A model generated the notes under the pieces. It worked only from the letters and a program-made list of their open reading frames with translations, was not told the origin of the DNA and ran no database searches. Of a stretch of 10,388 nucleotides of DNA, positions 10,205 through 10,388 are shown piece by piece. The translations under genes and the position numbers were made by a program. Position 1 is the stretch's first letter; each line of letters begins with the position of its first letter. The DNA comes from Baffinella frigidus (Eukaryota > Cryptophyceae > Cryptomonadales > Baffinellaceae), in the NCBI GenBank assembly GCA_026770585.1, contig MU646360.1, positions 253,784-264,171 of the forward strand, given 5' to 3'.

Positions 10205-10388
10205 CCCTAACCACTAACCCTAACCCCAGCCCTAACCCCAACCCCAACCCCAACCCTAACCCTCACCCTCACCCTAACCCTAACCCTAACCCCAACCCTA
10301 ACCCCTAACCCTTCAAGCCTCAAGGGCATTCAACCTCTTCCTAACCCTAACCCTAACCCTAACCCTAACCCTAACCCCTAACCCCTAA
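10205..10388 (+). repeat. (CCCTAA)n hexamer array
   Basis: Units CCCTAA, CCCCAA and CCCTCA become nearly perfect CCCTAA from about 10341. The hexamer (vertebrate-type TTAGGG) differs from the heptamers (plant/alga-type TTTAGGG) elsewhere. The C-rich strand points the wrong way for a right-hand chromosome end, so it is read as interstitial. Confidence 0.9.

Noticed and set aside
10205-10388. True chromosome end (telomere)
   Set aside because: At a right-hand end the G-rich strand should run 5' to 3' toward the end. Here the + strand is C-rich, and similar arrays occur throughout the window.

Overview
This window looks like nuclear DNA of a unicellular eukaryote, most likely an alga. It holds one intron-rich gene on the + strand whose short exons sit in low-complexity and hairpin-rich introns. 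There is no bacterial-type gene packing, and none of the long uninterrupted ORFs looks like a protein. What looks coding is a series of short, GC-rich, in-phase blocks of 12 to 36 codons, each preceded by a pyrimidine-rich stretch plus AG and followed by GT (once GC). Between them lie telomere-like C-rich repeats (CCCTAAA, CCCTACA, CCATAAA, CCCTGAA, CCCTAA). Such repeats, many inverted-repeat elements and a possible GC donor recall large algal genomes such as dinoflagellates (Symbiodiniaceae type) or prasinophytes such as Cymbomonas. This is recall, not a search, and the lineage stays open.

Layout. 1-571: CT microsatellite and a duplicated putative 5' exon leading into a G/P/R-rich tandem-repeat coding stretch. 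572-1116: inverted-repeat elements and telomere-like repeats. 1117-2885: repeated full and partial copies of one exon (core ATAGALINESAGALGFAGK), with a foldback element between them. 3093-3473: two copies of the next exon (VVEAEAVKDIS...). 3474-4077: repeats and a 38-nt exon. 4078-4578: a short exon, an AT-rich foldback carrying a second copy of the next exon, then the full next exon (DPDEAEETIEVAMKRV). 4579-5800: tandem repeats and foldbacks. 5801-5845: a small hydrophobic exon. 5846-7448: a field of foldback elements. 7449-7933: four successive copies of a membrane-segment exon (SWFPKAFILLTVSTVP), of which only the last is complete. 7934-8562: three foldbacks. 8563-9840: five copies or remnants of another membrane-segment exon (AFTALLCAGALIY). 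9841-10388: telomere-like repeats and a possible terminal exon.

The best exon copies are phase-compatible and would encode a protein with a basic, repeat-rich N-terminal region, an acidic soluble stretch and about four or five hydrophobic segments. I do not recognise the family and give no gene symbol.

Two things stand out. First, nearly every exon is accompanied by one or more decayed copies of itself, often with its own splice signals: a ladder of duplicated exons. Second, one foldback family is flanked by AGGT/ACCT. In one case the right-hand AGGT falls exactly on the AG|GT start of an exon, as expected if these elements create introns (introner-like elements). Other intron edges also show short direct repeats containing GGT.
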